A stretch of DNA of 64,000 bases from Flavobacterium pectinovorum (GCF_900142715.1 NZ_FRBX01000001.1:124001-188000); one strand, 5' to 3'; positions 8,220 to 18,437 are shown, counted from the first letter of the stretch. Numbers and translations: made by a program. Notes: a model not told the origin generated them from the letters alone.

Positions 8220-8257
8220 AACCTGTTAAGTCTATCGAATTCCAAAATATAATGTAG

Positions 8258-8321
8258 AGACGCACAGCAGTGCGTCTTAGACATTGCATATCGACAACCT
8301 TTTGTAGACACTACTGTGTCT
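8258..8321. repeat. Two short hairpin repeats (AGACGCAC/GTGCGTCT and AGACAC/GTGTCT)
   Basis: An eight-base perfect hairpin lies at 8258-8277 (loop AGCA) and a six-base hairpin at 8306-8321 (loop TACT), each preceded by GTAG. They look like two diverged copies of one spacer repeat. They follow the permease stop and may act as a weak terminator. Confidence 0.6.
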
Positions 8322-8386
8322 CTGCAATATTGAATACTTGTAATATGCATTTAATAACTGATTTTGCTTATATCTTTCTTCTGATG

Positions 8387-8425
8387 GGTAATATAATATT
8401 ACTATCTGTTAATATTAACCCATAA
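8387..8425. promoter_or_regulatory. Candidate operator, 21-bp-spaced half-sites, upstream of the S9 peptidase
   Basis: GGTAATATAATATTACTA at 8387-8404 is followed exactly 21 bp later by GTTAATATTAACCCATA at 8408. The pair ends about 41 bp before the peptidase ATG, nearly the same distance as the related pair at 1380-1418 from its gene. See also 26886-26924. It probably marks the promoter of the peptidase/GH127 run and a shared regulator. Confidence 0.5.
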
Positions 8426-8465
8426 CCGTCAATAAATAATATATATTTTTATTAATATTTAAATT

Positions 8466-10718
8466 ATGAAGACAACTAACAAAAAAATAAGTGTGTTTTT
8501 AACACTTTCATGGTGTTTGTTTGCTCACGCTCAGGGAACTTTGAAAGAGTATAAGAAAGCAAATGCCGTAGATTCTTTATTTAAGAATAAAGTGATTAAT
8601 ACGCCTAAAGAATTTCATTGGATTGGAAATGATTATGTATGGTATAGCAATAACCTGCAAAAAGGAAAAGAATTTCTTTTGGTAAACACCAAACAGCAAA
8701 AGCAATCTCAGGCGTTTGACCATACAAAATTAGCACAATCCTTATCTAAATTTTCGGGTAAAGAAGTTACTGCAAAAGATCTTCCAATTGAAAATTTAGA
8801 ATTTGATAAAATGCTTGAAAAACTGGTTTTTACAACAGATACACTTAAACTTTCTTGTAATTTACAAACATACGAACTAACAAAAGTAAGTGGTTATAAA
8901 CTGCCATTAAACAAAAATGAATACTGGGGCGGAAATTTTGATGAGTTTGGAAATAAACCCGTAGGCTCTCCGGATTCCCTGCATATTGCATTCATAAAAA
9001 ATTATAATTTATACATACAAAACAAAAAAACAAAAGCAGAAACCCAATTAAGTTATGATGGCTCAAAAGGGTTTTATTATTCGTCTTATATGCAATGGTC
9101 GCCAGACAGTAAAATGATTATGGCCTACAAAGTGAGACCGGGAGAAGAGCATAAAATTTATTTTGTAGAATCAAGTCCTGCAGATCAGTTTCAGCCAAAA
9201 CTGCAAAACAGAGATTATTTAAAACCAGGCGATCAATTACCATTTAAAAGTCCGCAGTTGTTTGTAGTGGCTTCAAAAAAACATATTCCCATTGCCACAG
9301 ATTTATTTCCGGAGCAATATGAACTCACAGAAATAGAATGGAAAGACGACAACAGCGGTCTTACTTTTGAATACAATCAAAGAGGACATCAGGTGTATCG
9401 TGTTCTCGATTTAAACGCTGCTACCGGAAATGTAAAAATTATTATAGAAGAAAAAAGTCCAACCTTTATAGATTATAGTGGGAAAAGATTTCGTTACAAC
9501 AGCAAAAAAAGCAACGAAATAGTTTGGGCTTCAGAACGTGACGGCTGGAATCATTTGTATTTGTATGATGCCCTTACCGGAAAAGTAAAAAATCAGATTA
9601 CCAAAGGAAACTGGCCGGTAAGAGAAGTAATAAAAGTGGATGAAGAGAAAAAACAAATCTACTTTACGGCCAGCGGATTAGACAGCAATCAGGATCCGTA
9701 TTTGCTTCAGTTATGCCGAATTGATTTTAGCGGAAAAAACTTCACCAGATTAACCACTGAAAACGGCAATCACAAAGTAACTTTTTCGCCAGATTACAAA
9801 TATTATGTGGATCAGTATTCGCGTGTAGATGCCCCACCAATTACGGTTCTGAAAAGTGTAGATTCTCAAAAAACAATTGTCGAAATGCAAAAAGCCGATA
9901 TTTCGGCATTAGAGAAAACGGGATGGACCGCGCCTGAAGTTTTTACAGCAAAAGGCAGAGACGGCAAAACAGATATTTGGGGAATGATCGTGCGCCCGAC
10001 TACTTTTGATCCTAATCGTAAATATCCAATTATCGAATACATTTATGCCGGACCCCATGATTCATTTGTTCCAAAAAATTTCCAGCCTTATTACTGGGCG
10101 ATGTCTTCTTTGGCTGAATTAGGATTTATTGTGGTTCAGATTGACGGAATGGGAACTTCAAATCGTTCAAAAGCTTTTCAGGATGTTTGCTGGAAAAACT
10201 TAAAAGATGCCGGTTTCCCTGATAGAAAACTTTGGATGAAAGCCGCTGCCACAAAATATCCTTATATGAATATTGACAAAGTGGGAATTCACGGCACATC
10301 AGCAGGCGGACAAAATGCAGGAGCCGCTTTGGTCTTTAACTCAGATTTTTATGATGTAGCCGTATCATCTTGCGGCTGTCATGATAACCGAATGGATAAA
10401 ATGTGGTGGAACGAACAATGGATGGGATATCCCGTTGGACCAGAATACGAAGCCTGTTCCAATACGACGCATGCAGCACAAGTAAAAGGAAACCTGATGC
10501 TGATTCTTGGAGAATTAGATGATAATGTCGATCCATCCTCAACCATGCAATTTGCAAATGCCTTAATAAAAGCCAATAAAAATTTTGAATTGGTAACCGT
10601 TCCCGGAATGGGACATTCTGCCGGAGGAGATTTTGGAGAACGAAAACGCAGGGACTATTTTGTACAGCATTTGTTAGGAGTTATTCCGCCAACATGGGAA
10701 GAAATTTATACGAAATAA
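8466..10718 (+). CDS. S9 family prolyl oligopeptidase / dipeptidyl peptidase IV-like enzyme, secreted
   Basis: A 750-residue protein. A signal peptide (ending FAHAQG, residues 1-23) sends it to the periplasm or outside. Residues about 60-480 form a DPP-IV-type beta-propeller, and residues about 530-750 are the alpha/beta-hydrolase domain. The catalytic triad is visible: Ser612 in GIHGTSAGGQ, Asp in GELDDNVDP, and His in GMGHSAGG. The nucleophile elbow is GTSAGG rather than the GWSYGG of classical DPP IV, so exact specificity is uncertain. S9 enzymes cut after proline (or hydroxyproline) in peptides. It opens a run of same-strand genes and has the 8387-8425 repeat pair upstream. In this context it would trim Pro/Hyp-rich peptides before uptake. 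Confidence 0.85.
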   Translation: MKTTNKKISVFLTLSWCLFAHAQGTLKEYKKANAVDSLFKNKVINTPKEFHWIGNDYVWYSNNLQKGKEFLLVNTKQQKQSQAFDHTKLAQSLSKFSGKEVTAKDLPIENLEFDKMLEKLVFTTDTLKLSCNLQTYELTKVSGYKLPLNKNEYWGGNFDEFGNKPVGSPDSLHIAFIKNYNLYIQNKKTKAETQLSYDGSKGFYYSSYMQWSPDSKMIMAYKVRPGEEHKIYFVESSPADQFQPKLQNRDYLKPGDQLPFKSPQLFVVASKKHIPIATDLFPEQYELTEIEWKDDNSGLTFEYNQRGHQVYRVLDLNAATGNVKIIIEEKSPTFIDYSGKRFRYNSKKSNEIVWASERDGWNHLYLYDALTGKVKNQITKGNWPVREVIKVDEEKKQIYFTASGLDSNQDPYLLQLCRIDFSGKNFTRLTTENGNHKVTFSPDYKYYVDQYSRVDAPPITVLKSVDSQKTIVEMQKADISALEKTGWTAPEVFTAKGRDGKTDIWGMIVRPTTFDPNRKYPIIEYIYAGPHDSFVPKNFQPYYWAMSSLAELGFIVVQIDGMGTSNRSKAFQDVCWKNLKDAGFPDRKLWMKAAATKYPYMNIDKVGIHGTSAGGQNAGAALVFNSDFYDVAVSSCGCHDNRMDKMWWNEQWMGYPVGPEYEACSNTTHAAQVKGNLMLILGELDDNVDPSSTMQFANALIKANKNFELVTVPGMGHSAGGDFGERKRRDYFVQHLLGVIPPTWEEIYTK

Positions 10719-10775
10719 GAAACTTCTAAAAGGAAAAGAAAAGAGATTTTGTAATCATAAGAAAAAGAAGCAGTG

Positions 10776-13700
10776 ATGAAAAAATATCAGTTATTTATTG
10801 GTGCGATTTTGAGTTTTTGTGCACTAAGTACAACAACTTTGAACGCGCAAAACGGCGATCAGATTTTGGACGGGATTGGAGAAACCGGATTAATTGCCCG
10901 CTATGTTTTTGATGGCGATGCAAAAGACTGGTCACGAAATAATTTACACGGTAAAATTTCCGATACAAAAGCCAAATTTGTAAACGACGAACAATTTGGA
11001 ACCGTACTTTCTTTACCCGCAGACAGTAAAGCTTTTGTTTCCATTCCTGCCGACGGATTGTTGGGAGAAGAATCATTGAGTATTTCAGGATGGATTTTCT
11101 TAAGATCTCCACAAAAAGACCAGCGATTTTTTGATTTTGGAAAAAACACCAATTCACATTTGTTTTTTGCACCAGCCGGAACAGAAAATGAAGCCGGAAT
11201 TCAAACGCAGGTTATTATAGAAACAGGAACAAAATACACAACAAAATCGGCAGCTTTAGAAACAGGAAAATGGAGTTATGTTGCAGTTGTGATTAATATT
11301 CCATCCAAATCGATTAGCACTTACGTGAATGGATTATTGGTAAATGATACCAAGAATGCAGAATTGGACTTAGCAAAATTATTCGATTATAATTCAGCAG
11401 AAAAAAATAAACTGTACATCGGAAAATCACTCGCAGACAGCAATATTTATCTCAATGCAAAATTGCACGATTTCAGAATTTACAGAGTTCCATTAACAGA
11501 CAAACAAATTACCAGAATTTATAACAATGCCCTGAAAGAAAGCCAGGAAGAAGAATCTGGAGAAGAACAAACTGCAGATTTACCAAAGTTTGCAGCAACA
11601 ACACCACAGCTTTATAATCAGTTCCTTACAAGCGTTTCTGATGTAAAAGTGGAAACAGTTGTGGGTACACTTCCAAGATTACCGAGTTATATAAAAGGGG
11701 TTTATACCAATGGAATTGAAGGGCCAGAGGTAAGAGTAATTTGGCCTTCGCCGAAGGATAATAGCGACGTACTTAAAAGCGGAAAATATACCGTAACCGG
11801 AAGCATTTCTGGAACAGATTTAAAGCCCAAAGCAACAGTAATTGTCAAAGAAGCCAAAGAAACCGCAACACCGGAACGCAAACTCGAAGTTTTCAAATTA
11901 GATCAGGTATTCTTAAACGCTGACCATGACGGTCATCAAACTAAATTCATAGAAAATCGCGACAAGTTCCTGACAACCCTCGTAACGACAGATCCGGATT
12001 CTTTCCTGTATATGTTTCGCAACGCTTTTGGGCAGCCACAACCCAAAGAAGCAGAACCGCTTGGCGTTTGGGATACTCAGGAAACCAAATTACGCGGCCA
12101 TGCTACAGGACATTACTTAACTGCGATTGCTCAGGCATATGCAAGTACAGGATATGATAAAACGCTTCAGGCTAATTTTAAAGATAAAATGGAGTACATG
12201 GTTAATACATTGTACGACTTAGAAAAGCTTTCAGGAAAACCAAAGGAAGCCGGAGGTAAATTTGTGTCAGATCCGACGGCAGTTCCTTTTGGTCCTGGAA
12301 AAACAAACTATGATTCAGATTTGAGTCCGGAAGGAATTCGTACCGATTACTGGAATTGGGGTGAAGGTTTTATTAGTGCTTATCCTCCGGATCAATTTAT
12401 TATGCTCGAAAATGGAGCAACTTACGGCGGACAAAAAACTCAAATTTGGGCTCCTTATTACACCTTACATAAAATTATGGCCGGATTAATGGATGTTTAC
12501 GAAGTGAGCGGTAACGAAAAAGCGCTTGAAACTGCAAAAGGAATGGGCAATTGGGTATATGCCCGTATGAAAAAATTACCGACCGAAACGCTAATCAGTA
12601 TGTGGAACCGTTACATCGCAGGAGAATTTGGCGGAATGAACGAAGCCATGGCAAGGTTATACAGAATTACAAAAGATCCACATTATTTAGAAGTAGCACA
12701 ATTATTCGACAACATTAAAGTCTTTTACGGCGATGCCAATCACACACACGGACTCGCTAAAAATGTAGATACTTTTAGAGGATTACACGCCAATCAGCAC
12801 ATTCCGCAAATTATGGGAGCGCTGGAAATGTATCGTGACTCTAATACGCCTGATTATTATCGTGTTGCTGATAATTTTTGGTACAAAACCGTAAACGATT
12901 ATATGTACAGTATTGGAGGAGTTGCCGGAGCAAGAAATCCAGCCAATGCAGAATGTTTTATCAGTCAACCTGCTACGATTTATGAAAACGGTTTTTCATC
13001 GGGAGGTCAAAATGAAACCTGTGCCACTTACAACATGCTTAAACTAACCGGAGATTTATTTCTATACGATCAGCGTGCAGAGTTAATGGATTATTACGAG
13101 CGTGGCCTTTACAATCACATTCTTTCTTCTGTAGCAGAAAATAGTCCTGCCAATACGTATCATGTACCGTTAAGACCAGGTTCGGTAAAACAATTTGGAA
13201 ATGCACACATGACAGGATTTACCTGCTGTAATGGAACAGCGATTGAAAGTAATACCAAATTCCAGAATTCAATTTATTTTAAAAGTGCCGATAACAATGC
13301 ACTTTATGTAAATCTGTATGTGCCTTCGACATTAAAATGGACAGAAAAAAAGATAACAATCGAGCAAACAACAGACTTTCCTAATGAAGATTTTACCAAA
13401 TTAAAAATCAATGGAGATGGGAAATTCGATCTTAAGGTTCGTGTACCACATTGGGCGACCAAAGGGTTTTTTGTGAAGATAAATGGAAAAGAAGAAAAAG
13501 TAAAAGCACAGCCGGGAAGTTATCTTACGCTAAATAAAAAATGGAAAAATGGAGATGTAATTGAGTTGCGTATGCCTTTTCAGTTTCACTTAGAACCTGT
13601 TATGGATCAGCAAAATATAGCCAGTTTATTTTACGGACCAATCTTATTGGCAGCACAGGAAACAGAACCTCGAAAAGACTGGCGTAAAGTAACTTTTGAT

Positions 13701-13832
13701 GCAAAAGATATCAGCAAATCAATAACCGGAGATGCGAAAAAATTAGAGTTTACTATAGGCGGAATTTCGTATAAACCGTTTTATGAAACGTATGGACGCC
13801 ATTCTGTTTATCTGGATGTTACGTTGAAATAA
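10776..13832 (+). CDS. LamG/Ig-like/GH127-type beta-L-arabinofuranosidase, secreted
   Basis: About 1018 residues with a signal peptide. Next comes a LamG-type concanavalin-like domain (about 30-240), then an Ig-like domain near 290-360, then an (alpha/alpha)6 catalytic domain of the GH127/GH146 (DUF1680) type, recognised by LRGHATGHYLTAIAQAYAST. Residues that match the zinc-thiolate centre of characterised GH127 enzymes are present: Glu747 and Cys749 in NETCATYN, and Cys817-Cys818 in GFTCCNGT. Glu726 in NAECF is a candidate acid/base. GH127 releases beta-L-arabinofuranose from Hyp-linked arabino-oligosaccharides of extensin, which fits the Hyp genes upstream. ATG 10776 was preferred over an adjacent GTG at 10773. 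It lies 57 bp after the S9 peptidase. GH146 and other activities remain possible. Confidence 0.82.
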   Translation: MKKYQLFIGAILSFCALSTTTLNAQNGDQILDGIGETGLIARYVFDGDAKDWSRNNLHGKISDTKAKFVNDEQFGTVLSLPADSKAFVSIPADGLLGEESLSISGWIFLRSPQKDQRFFDFGKNTNSHLFFAPAGTENEAGIQTQVIIETGTKYTTKSAALETGKWSYVAVVINIPSKSISTYVNGLLVNDTKNAELDLAKLFDYNSAEKNKLYIGKSLADSNIYLNAKLHDFRIYRVPLTDKQITRIYNNALKESQEEESGEEQTADLPKFAATTPQLYNQFLTSVSDVKVETVVGTLPRLPSYIKGVYTNGIEGPEVRVIWPSPKDNSDVLKSGKYTVTGSISGTDLKPKATVIVKEAKETATPERKLEVFKLDQVFLNADHDGHQTKFIENRDKFLTTLVTTDPDSFLYMFRNAFGQPQPKEAEPLGVWDTQETKLRGHATGHYLTAIAQAYASTGYDKTLQANFKDKMEYMVNTLYDLEKLSGKPKEAGGKFVSDPTAVPFGPGKTNYDSDLSPEGIRTDYWNWGEGFISAYPPDQFIMLENGATYGGQKTQIWAPYYTLHKIMAGLMDVYEVSGNEKALETAKGMGNWVYARMKKLPTETLISMWNRYIAGEFGGMNEAMARLYRITKDPHYLEVAQLFDNIKVFYGDANHTHGLAKNVDTFRGLHANQHIPQIMGALEMYRDSNTPDYYRVADNFWYKTVNDYMYSIGGVAGARNPANAECFISQPATIYENGFSSGGQNETCATYNMLKLTGDLFLYDQRAELMDYYERGLYNHILSSVAENSPANTYHVPLRPGSVKQFGNAHMTGFTCCNGTAIESNTKFQNSIYFKSADNNALYVNLYVPSTLKWTEKKITIEQTTDFPNEDFTKLKINGDGKFDLKVRVPHWATKGFFVKINGKEEKVKAQPGSYLTLNKKWKNGDVIELRMPFQFHLEPVMDQQNIASLFYGPILLAAQETEPRKDWRKVTFDAKDISKSITGDAKKLEFTIGGISYKPFYETYGRHSVYLDVTLK

Positions 13833-13857
13833 TAGATTGAAATAGCTAAAAAAGTTC

Positions 13858-13926
13858 GCCACGAATTCCACAAATTATCACGAATTAAATTCACAAAAAT
13901 TAGTGTGAATTAGTGTAATTCGTGGC
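13858..13926. repeat. Inverted spacer repeat (GCCACGAATT ... AATTCGTGGC)
   Basis: Ten-base perfect arms at 13858-13867 and 13917-13926 enclose a stretch with internal CACGAATTAA and GTGAATTAGTGTAATT motifs, so the whole unit folds on itself. It lies between the GH127 and DUF885 genes. It resembles a dispersed Flavobacterium spacer element more than a gene-specific signal. Confidence 0.6.
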
Positions 13927-13959
13927 AAAAAAAACATTCTAAACCATCAAACCACGAGC

Positions 13960-15651
13960 ATGAAAAAAACAATTCTAAGCCTTATTCTATTTTTATTTAT
14001 GATAACGCCTTCTTTTTCCAGCGAACTTATAGATGTTGTAAATACCTTTCAGGCAGATAAAACCGCGCTGCAAAATTTTTATTCGAACAATGAATCGGAA
14101 GAATATTATGTGCGTTTTTCTAAATTTTATGCCGATTGGTCCACAACAGTAAAAAATATTGATTTCAAAAATTTATCTAAAGACGGAAAAGTCGATTATT
14201 TATTATTGAAAAACCTGATCAGCAAAGAAGATTATTTTCTGCAGATAGAATATAAAGCCTATAAAGAAGTGGCTTCAGTGTTGGATTTTTCAACTGATAT
14301 TTCGCTGTTTATTCAGGAAAGAAGAAGAGGTAAAAAACCAGTTTCCAGTCAATTGGCAAAAGCATTTGATAGTGCCGGAAATAGCATCGATAAAAAAACA
14401 GAATTATTAAAAACAAAACCATTTAAAGATTGGTTTGCAGCCGATAAAGCCGCAAAATCAGTAGCTGCTTTTCAACTATCCTTAAAAGAAGCCTATGAGT
14501 TTTATTACAGTTATGATCCGGATTTTACATGGTGGATGGAAAAACCGTATAAAAACCTGTCTGAGAAACTTAAAGTTTATGAGGAATTTCTAAAAACCAA
14601 TTATCCAAAAACAAGTGTAAAAGATGATGGAAGCGGAATTATTGGAAAACCAATTGGAAGAGATGCCATCATCAAAAGCCTTGCATTTGAATACATTCCA
14701 TATTCTCCGGAAGAATTAATATCGACGGCACAAAGTCAGTTTGAATGGTGCAAAAAAGAAATGATCAAAGCATCAACAGAATTGGGTTATGGAAACGATT
14801 GGAAAAAAGCACTCGAACATGTTAAAGATACTTATGTTCCGGCAGGTGAACAGCCACAAGCGATTACTAATTTATACAATCAATCAGTAAAATTTATAGA
14901 AGACAGAGATTTAATAACGTTGCCGGATTTGACAAAAGAAACCTGGCAGATGATTATGATGACGCCGGAACGTCAAAAAATAAATCCGTTTTTTACAGGT
15001 GGCTGGGAAATCAGCATATCCTATCCAACCGAAGACATGGATCAGAAAGACAAATTGATGAGCATGCGCGGTAATAATCCGAATTTTTCTTTTGCAACCG
15101 TACAGCATGAACTACTTCCGGGACATAACTTACAGTTTTTCATGAACAGCCGTTACAAATCATATCGTCAGCCATTTGATACACCGTTTTGGATGGAAGG
15201 CTGGGCTTTATATTGGGAAATTAATCTTTGGAACAAACAATTTCCGCAGACACCCGAACAAAAATTAGGCATGTTATTTTGGAGAATTCATCGTTGTGCC
15301 AGAATCATATTTTCACTGAAATATCATTTGGGCGAAATGACACCGCAGCAATGTATCGATTTATTAGTGAACGAAGTAGGACACGAAAGAGCAAATGCAG
15401 AAGCCGAAGTCAGACGTTCGTTTGCCAGCGGAGACGCACCGTTGTATCAGGTTGCATACATGACAGGAGGTTTGCAGTTTTATGCTTTAAGAAATGAATT
15501 GTTAGCCAAAGGATGGACAGAAAAACAATTTCACGACCGTGTTTTAAAAGAAAATATTATGCCTGTAGAAATGCTGCGGATTCTATTAGAAGATTTGCCT
15601 GTTTCTGAAGATTATAAAACCAATTGGAAGTTTTCGACTGATTTTAAATAA
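13960..15651 (+). CDS. DUF885-family secreted protein, probable zinc metallopeptidase
   Basis: A 563-residue protein with an N-terminal signal peptide ending near FSSELID. The mostly helical body carries QHELLPGHNLQFF, with His383, Glu384 and His389 matching the HExxxGH-like motif of DUF885 proteins. A GWALYWEINLW segment follows, as in that family. DUF885 proteins resemble zinc carboxypeptidase/dipeptidase folds but are poorly characterised. Here the gene lies between a GH127 and a DUF5695-like gene in one same-strand run, so a peptidase acting on deglycosylated peptides is a reasonable guess. The family assignment is firmer than the activity. Confidence 0.72.
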   Translation: MKKTILSLILFLFMITPSFSSELIDVVNTFQADKTALQNFYSNNESEEYYVRFSKFYADWSTTVKNIDFKNLSKDGKVDYLLLKNLISKEDYFLQIEYKAYKEVASVLDFSTDISLFIQERRRGKKPVSSQLAKAFDSAGNSIDKKTELLKTKPFKDWFAADKAAKSVAAFQLSLKEAYEFYYSYDPDFTWWMEKPYKNLSEKLKVYEEFLKTNYPKTSVKDDGSGIIGKPIGRDAIIKSLAFEYIPYSPEELISTAQSQFEWCKKEMIKASTELGYGNDWKKALEHVKDTYVPAGEQPQAITNLYNQSVKFIEDRDLITLPDLTKETWQMIMMTPERQKINPFFTGGWEISISYPTEDMDQKDKLMSMRGNNPNFSFATVQHELLPGHNLQFFMNSRYKSYRQPFDTPFWMEGWALYWEINLWNKQFPQTPEQKLGMLFWRIHRCARIIFSLKYHLGEMTPQQCIDLLVNEVGHERANAEAEVRRSFASGDAPLYQVAYMTGGLQFYALRNELLAKGWTEKQFHDRVLKENIMPVEMLRILLEDLPVSEDYKTNWKFSTDFK

Positions 15652-15736
15652 TTAGAATACGCTGAAATTTATCTGTAAAAAGTATAACAAAGAAGCTGAA
15701 TTAAGTCTGTTCAGCTCTTTAAAAATAATAGGAATT

Positions 15737-18427
15737 ATGAAGAAAATAAAATTATTTGCTTTAATTATTGGCTGCACCTTTGTTGTAAATAACTTGCAGG
15801 CACAAGAATATTGGGATAAAATTAAAGCTAAAAAATCAACTCTTGAAATCGACAAAGGATTTCTTAATTTGAGCACAAAATCTTTTGAACTTAAATTAGT
15901 AAAAGCATCTCAAACAGTTGCCACTTTGTCTCCGGTTACAGATAAAACTTTCGATTTTACACCCGGAGAACGACTCTCGATTCGTGATAAAGACGGACTT
16001 TATCAATTAGGAGATATTAATCTGAGAATTAAAGCAGTAGATGGAAGCTGGAAAAGTTATTCAACAGCAGCAAAAAGAGCTTCAGTTACTCCTTTAAATG
16101 TTTCGGGAAATGTTTTGGCAGCAGCTGATCTTTCGAATACATTACCAGCCGATATTCCTTTAACCATAAAACGTTTTTATGAGCAAAAAGACGGGAATTT
16201 AATCTTGCGTTTTGAAATTTTAAATAAATCGGCTACGGCTCAGGAAATAGGAGCATTAGGCGTTCCTATGGTTTTTAATAATATTTTGGAAGGGAAAACA
16301 TTAGATGAAACCCATCTTCACAACGTCTTTTTTGATCCTTATATTGGTAAAGATGCCGGTTATCTTGAAGTAAAAAGATTAAGTGGCCATGGTCCGGCAT
16401 TGTTAGTACTTCCGGAAGTGAATATGCCTTTTGAAGCATATCGTCCGTTATTGGATGATGATACACCAAGAAGTATTGTTTTTGAAGGTTTTCATGAGTG
16501 GATGCCTATCAGTAAAGCCTATGCCGATAACGAATGGAAAACTGCCGAACAATGGAATACGCCAACTTCATTAGTGCTTCAACCGGGAGAAACAAAAAGT
16601 TTTTCATTGAAGTTTGTCTTGGTCGATCAAATTGAAAACATTCAGGCTGGTTTAATTCAAAACGAACGTCCGGTAGCAGTTGGCGTTCCGGGTTATGTAT
16701 TGCCTCTGGATGTTAACGGTCAGCTTTTTTTGAAATATAAAAAAGCAGTAAAATCTTTTAAAATTGAGCCGGAAGGATCTTTGGCAATCGAGGAAAAATC
16801 AAAAAATAAAAATGGATATTTTCAATATGCTGTACACGGAAAAAAATGGGGAAGAGCCAGATTAACAGTAGTCTATGAAGACGGATTAGAGCAAACAATC
16901 AATTATAAAGTAATTAAATCAGAAACTAATGTAATAGCCGATTTTGGACATTTTTTGACTACAGCCCAATGGTTTGATGAAAAAAATGATCCTTTCCACA
17001 GAAATCCTTCGGTAATCTCGTATGATTATGAAACCAAAAAGCAAGTTGTTCAGGACAGTCGTGTCTGGATTTCGGGTCTAAGTGATGAAGGCGGGGCAGG
17101 AGGCTGGCTTGGCGCTGTCATGAAACAATTGGTAGAACCCAATAAAGAAGAAATAGAAAAACTACAGCAGTTTGTGGATAAAACGCTGTGGGGCGGAATT
17201 CAGTATAATACCGCTGATACATTGAAATACGGCGTTAAAAAAAGTGTTTTTTATTACGAACCCAAACTAATGCCAGAAGGAACATACAACAAAGATGTTA
17301 ATTATAAAACCTGGGCTGCATGGGACAAAAAAGGTTCTGATGATCCGGGAAGATCTTATAATTATCCACACGTTGCAGCCGCATACTGGACAATGTATCG
17401 TTTGGCAAGATATCATGACGGTTTGGTTACCAATCACGACTGGGACTGGTATTTAAAAAGTGCTTACGAAACCAGTATTGCCATGACAACATTAGCACCT
17501 TATTATGCGCAGTTTGGACAAATGGAAGGAACGGTTTTTTTATTGATTCTAAAAGATTTAAAAACGGAAGGATATACTGAAATGGCGAATAATCTGGAGG
17601 CTAAAATGAAAGTGAGAGCCGATCACTGGAGAACGCTTAATTATCCTTTTGGAAGTGAAATGCCTTGGGATTCTACAGGTCAGGAAGAAGTGTATATGTG
17701 GTCTGATTATTTTGGATACAATGATAAAGCAAAAATAACCCTTGATGCTATTTTAGCCTATATGCCTACAATGCCGCACTGGGCGTATAACGGAAATGCG
17801 CGCAGGTACTGGGATTTTTTATACGGAGGAAAATTATCCAGAGTAGAACGCCAGATTCATCATTATGGTTCGGCTTTAAATGCGATTCCGGTTTTAGAGC
17901 AATTCAGAAAAACACCTGATGATTTTCATTTATTGAAAGTAGGTTACGGCGGATTATTAGGCGGAATTTCAAATATTACCGAAGACGGTTTTGGATCAGC
18001 GGCTTTTCACTCTTATCCTGAAACTTTAAGAATCGATTATTTATCAGGAGATTATGGTTCTGGATTCTTTGGGTATGCGGTTAATACAGCTACTTTTATT
18101 ACCAATGAAAAAGAATTCGGCTGGCTGGCTTTTGGAGGAAATGTAACAGAAAAAGGAGATGTAGTTGATGTAGCTATTACAACAGCAGCAAAATCTAAGA
18201 TTTTCATTGCACCGAAAAAAATGTGGTTAACATTAGATGCAGGAACTTTTAAAAAGGTAAGTTATAATACTAAAACAGGAAAAGTGACCCTTACTTTAGA
18301 TCCTAAAACAGCCTATACACCAAATGCTTATTTAAGAGTAGATCAGGATGTGAAATTATCTTATGAAAAAGTGAGAGGCGCTTATAAAATTGCTTTGAAA
18401 AATAAAGAGATTCAAATTAATTTATAA
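15737..18427 (+). CDS. Secreted DUF5695-like protein, putative (alpha/alpha)6-barrel glycoside hydrolase
   Basis: An 896-residue protein with a signal peptide (cut after LQAQ, residue 22). The N-terminal half is beta-rich. The C-terminal half is rich in Trp, Tyr and His in a toroid-like helical pattern (NYPHVAAAYWTMYRLARY, LAPYYAQFGQMEGTVFLL, MPHWAYNGNARRYWDF). It resembles DUF5695, recognised from memory, a family without an assigned activity that I know of. Candidate acidic residues are Glu in FGQMEGT and Glu in GQEEVYMW. It lies 85 bp after the DUF885 gene and 10 bp before GH42, so it is almost certainly co-transcribed with a glycosidase. It may attack an uronic acid or arabinogalactan side group; that is speculation. 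Confidence 0.55.
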   Translation: MKKIKLFALIIGCTFVVNNLQAQEYWDKIKAKKSTLEIDKGFLNLSTKSFELKLVKASQTVATLSPVTDKTFDFTPGERLSIRDKDGLYQLGDINLRIKAVDGSWKSYSTAAKRASVTPLNVSGNVLAAADLSNTLPADIPLTIKRFYEQKDGNLILRFEILNKSATAQEIGALGVPMVFNNILEGKTLDETHLHNVFFDPYIGKDAGYLEVKRLSGHGPALLVLPEVNMPFEAYRPLLDDDTPRSIVFEGFHEWMPISKAYADNEWKTAEQWNTPTSLVLQPGETKSFSLKFVLVDQIENIQAGLIQNERPVAVGVPGYVLPLDVNGQLFLKYKKAVKSFKIEPEGSLAIEEKSKNKNGYFQYAVHGKKWGRARLTVVYEDGLEQTINYKVIKSETNVIADFGHFLTTAQWFDEKNDPFHRNPSVISYDYETKKQVVQDSRVWISGLSDEGGAGGWLGAVMKQLVEPNKEEIEKLQQFVDKTLWGGIQYNTADTLKYGVKKSVFYYEPKLMPEGTYNKDVNYKTWAAWDKKGSDDPGRSYNYPHVAAAYWTMYRLARYHDGLVTNHDWDWYLKSAYETSIAMTTLAPYYAQFGQMEGTVFLLILKDLKTEGYTEMANNLEAKMKVRADHWRTLNYPFGSEMPWDSTGQEEVYMWSDYFGYNDKAKITLDAILAYMPTMPHWAYNGNARRYWDFLYGGKLSRVERQIHHYGSALNAIPVLEQFRKTPDDFHLLKVGYGGLLGGISNITEDGFGSAAFHSYPETLRIDYLSGDYGSGFFGYAVNTATFITNEKEFGWLAFGGNVTEKGDVVDVAITTAAKSKIFIAPKKMWLTLDAGTFKKVSYNTKTGKVTLTLDPKTAYTPNAYLRVDQDVKLSYEKVRGAYKIALKNKEIQINL

Positions 18428-18437
18428 GGATGAAATA

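Noticed and set aside
15228..15497. Plus-strand 89-codon ORF inside the DUF885 gene
   Set aside because: It is out of frame within a gene with a clear metal-binding motif. Its product is Arg/Ser-rich noise.
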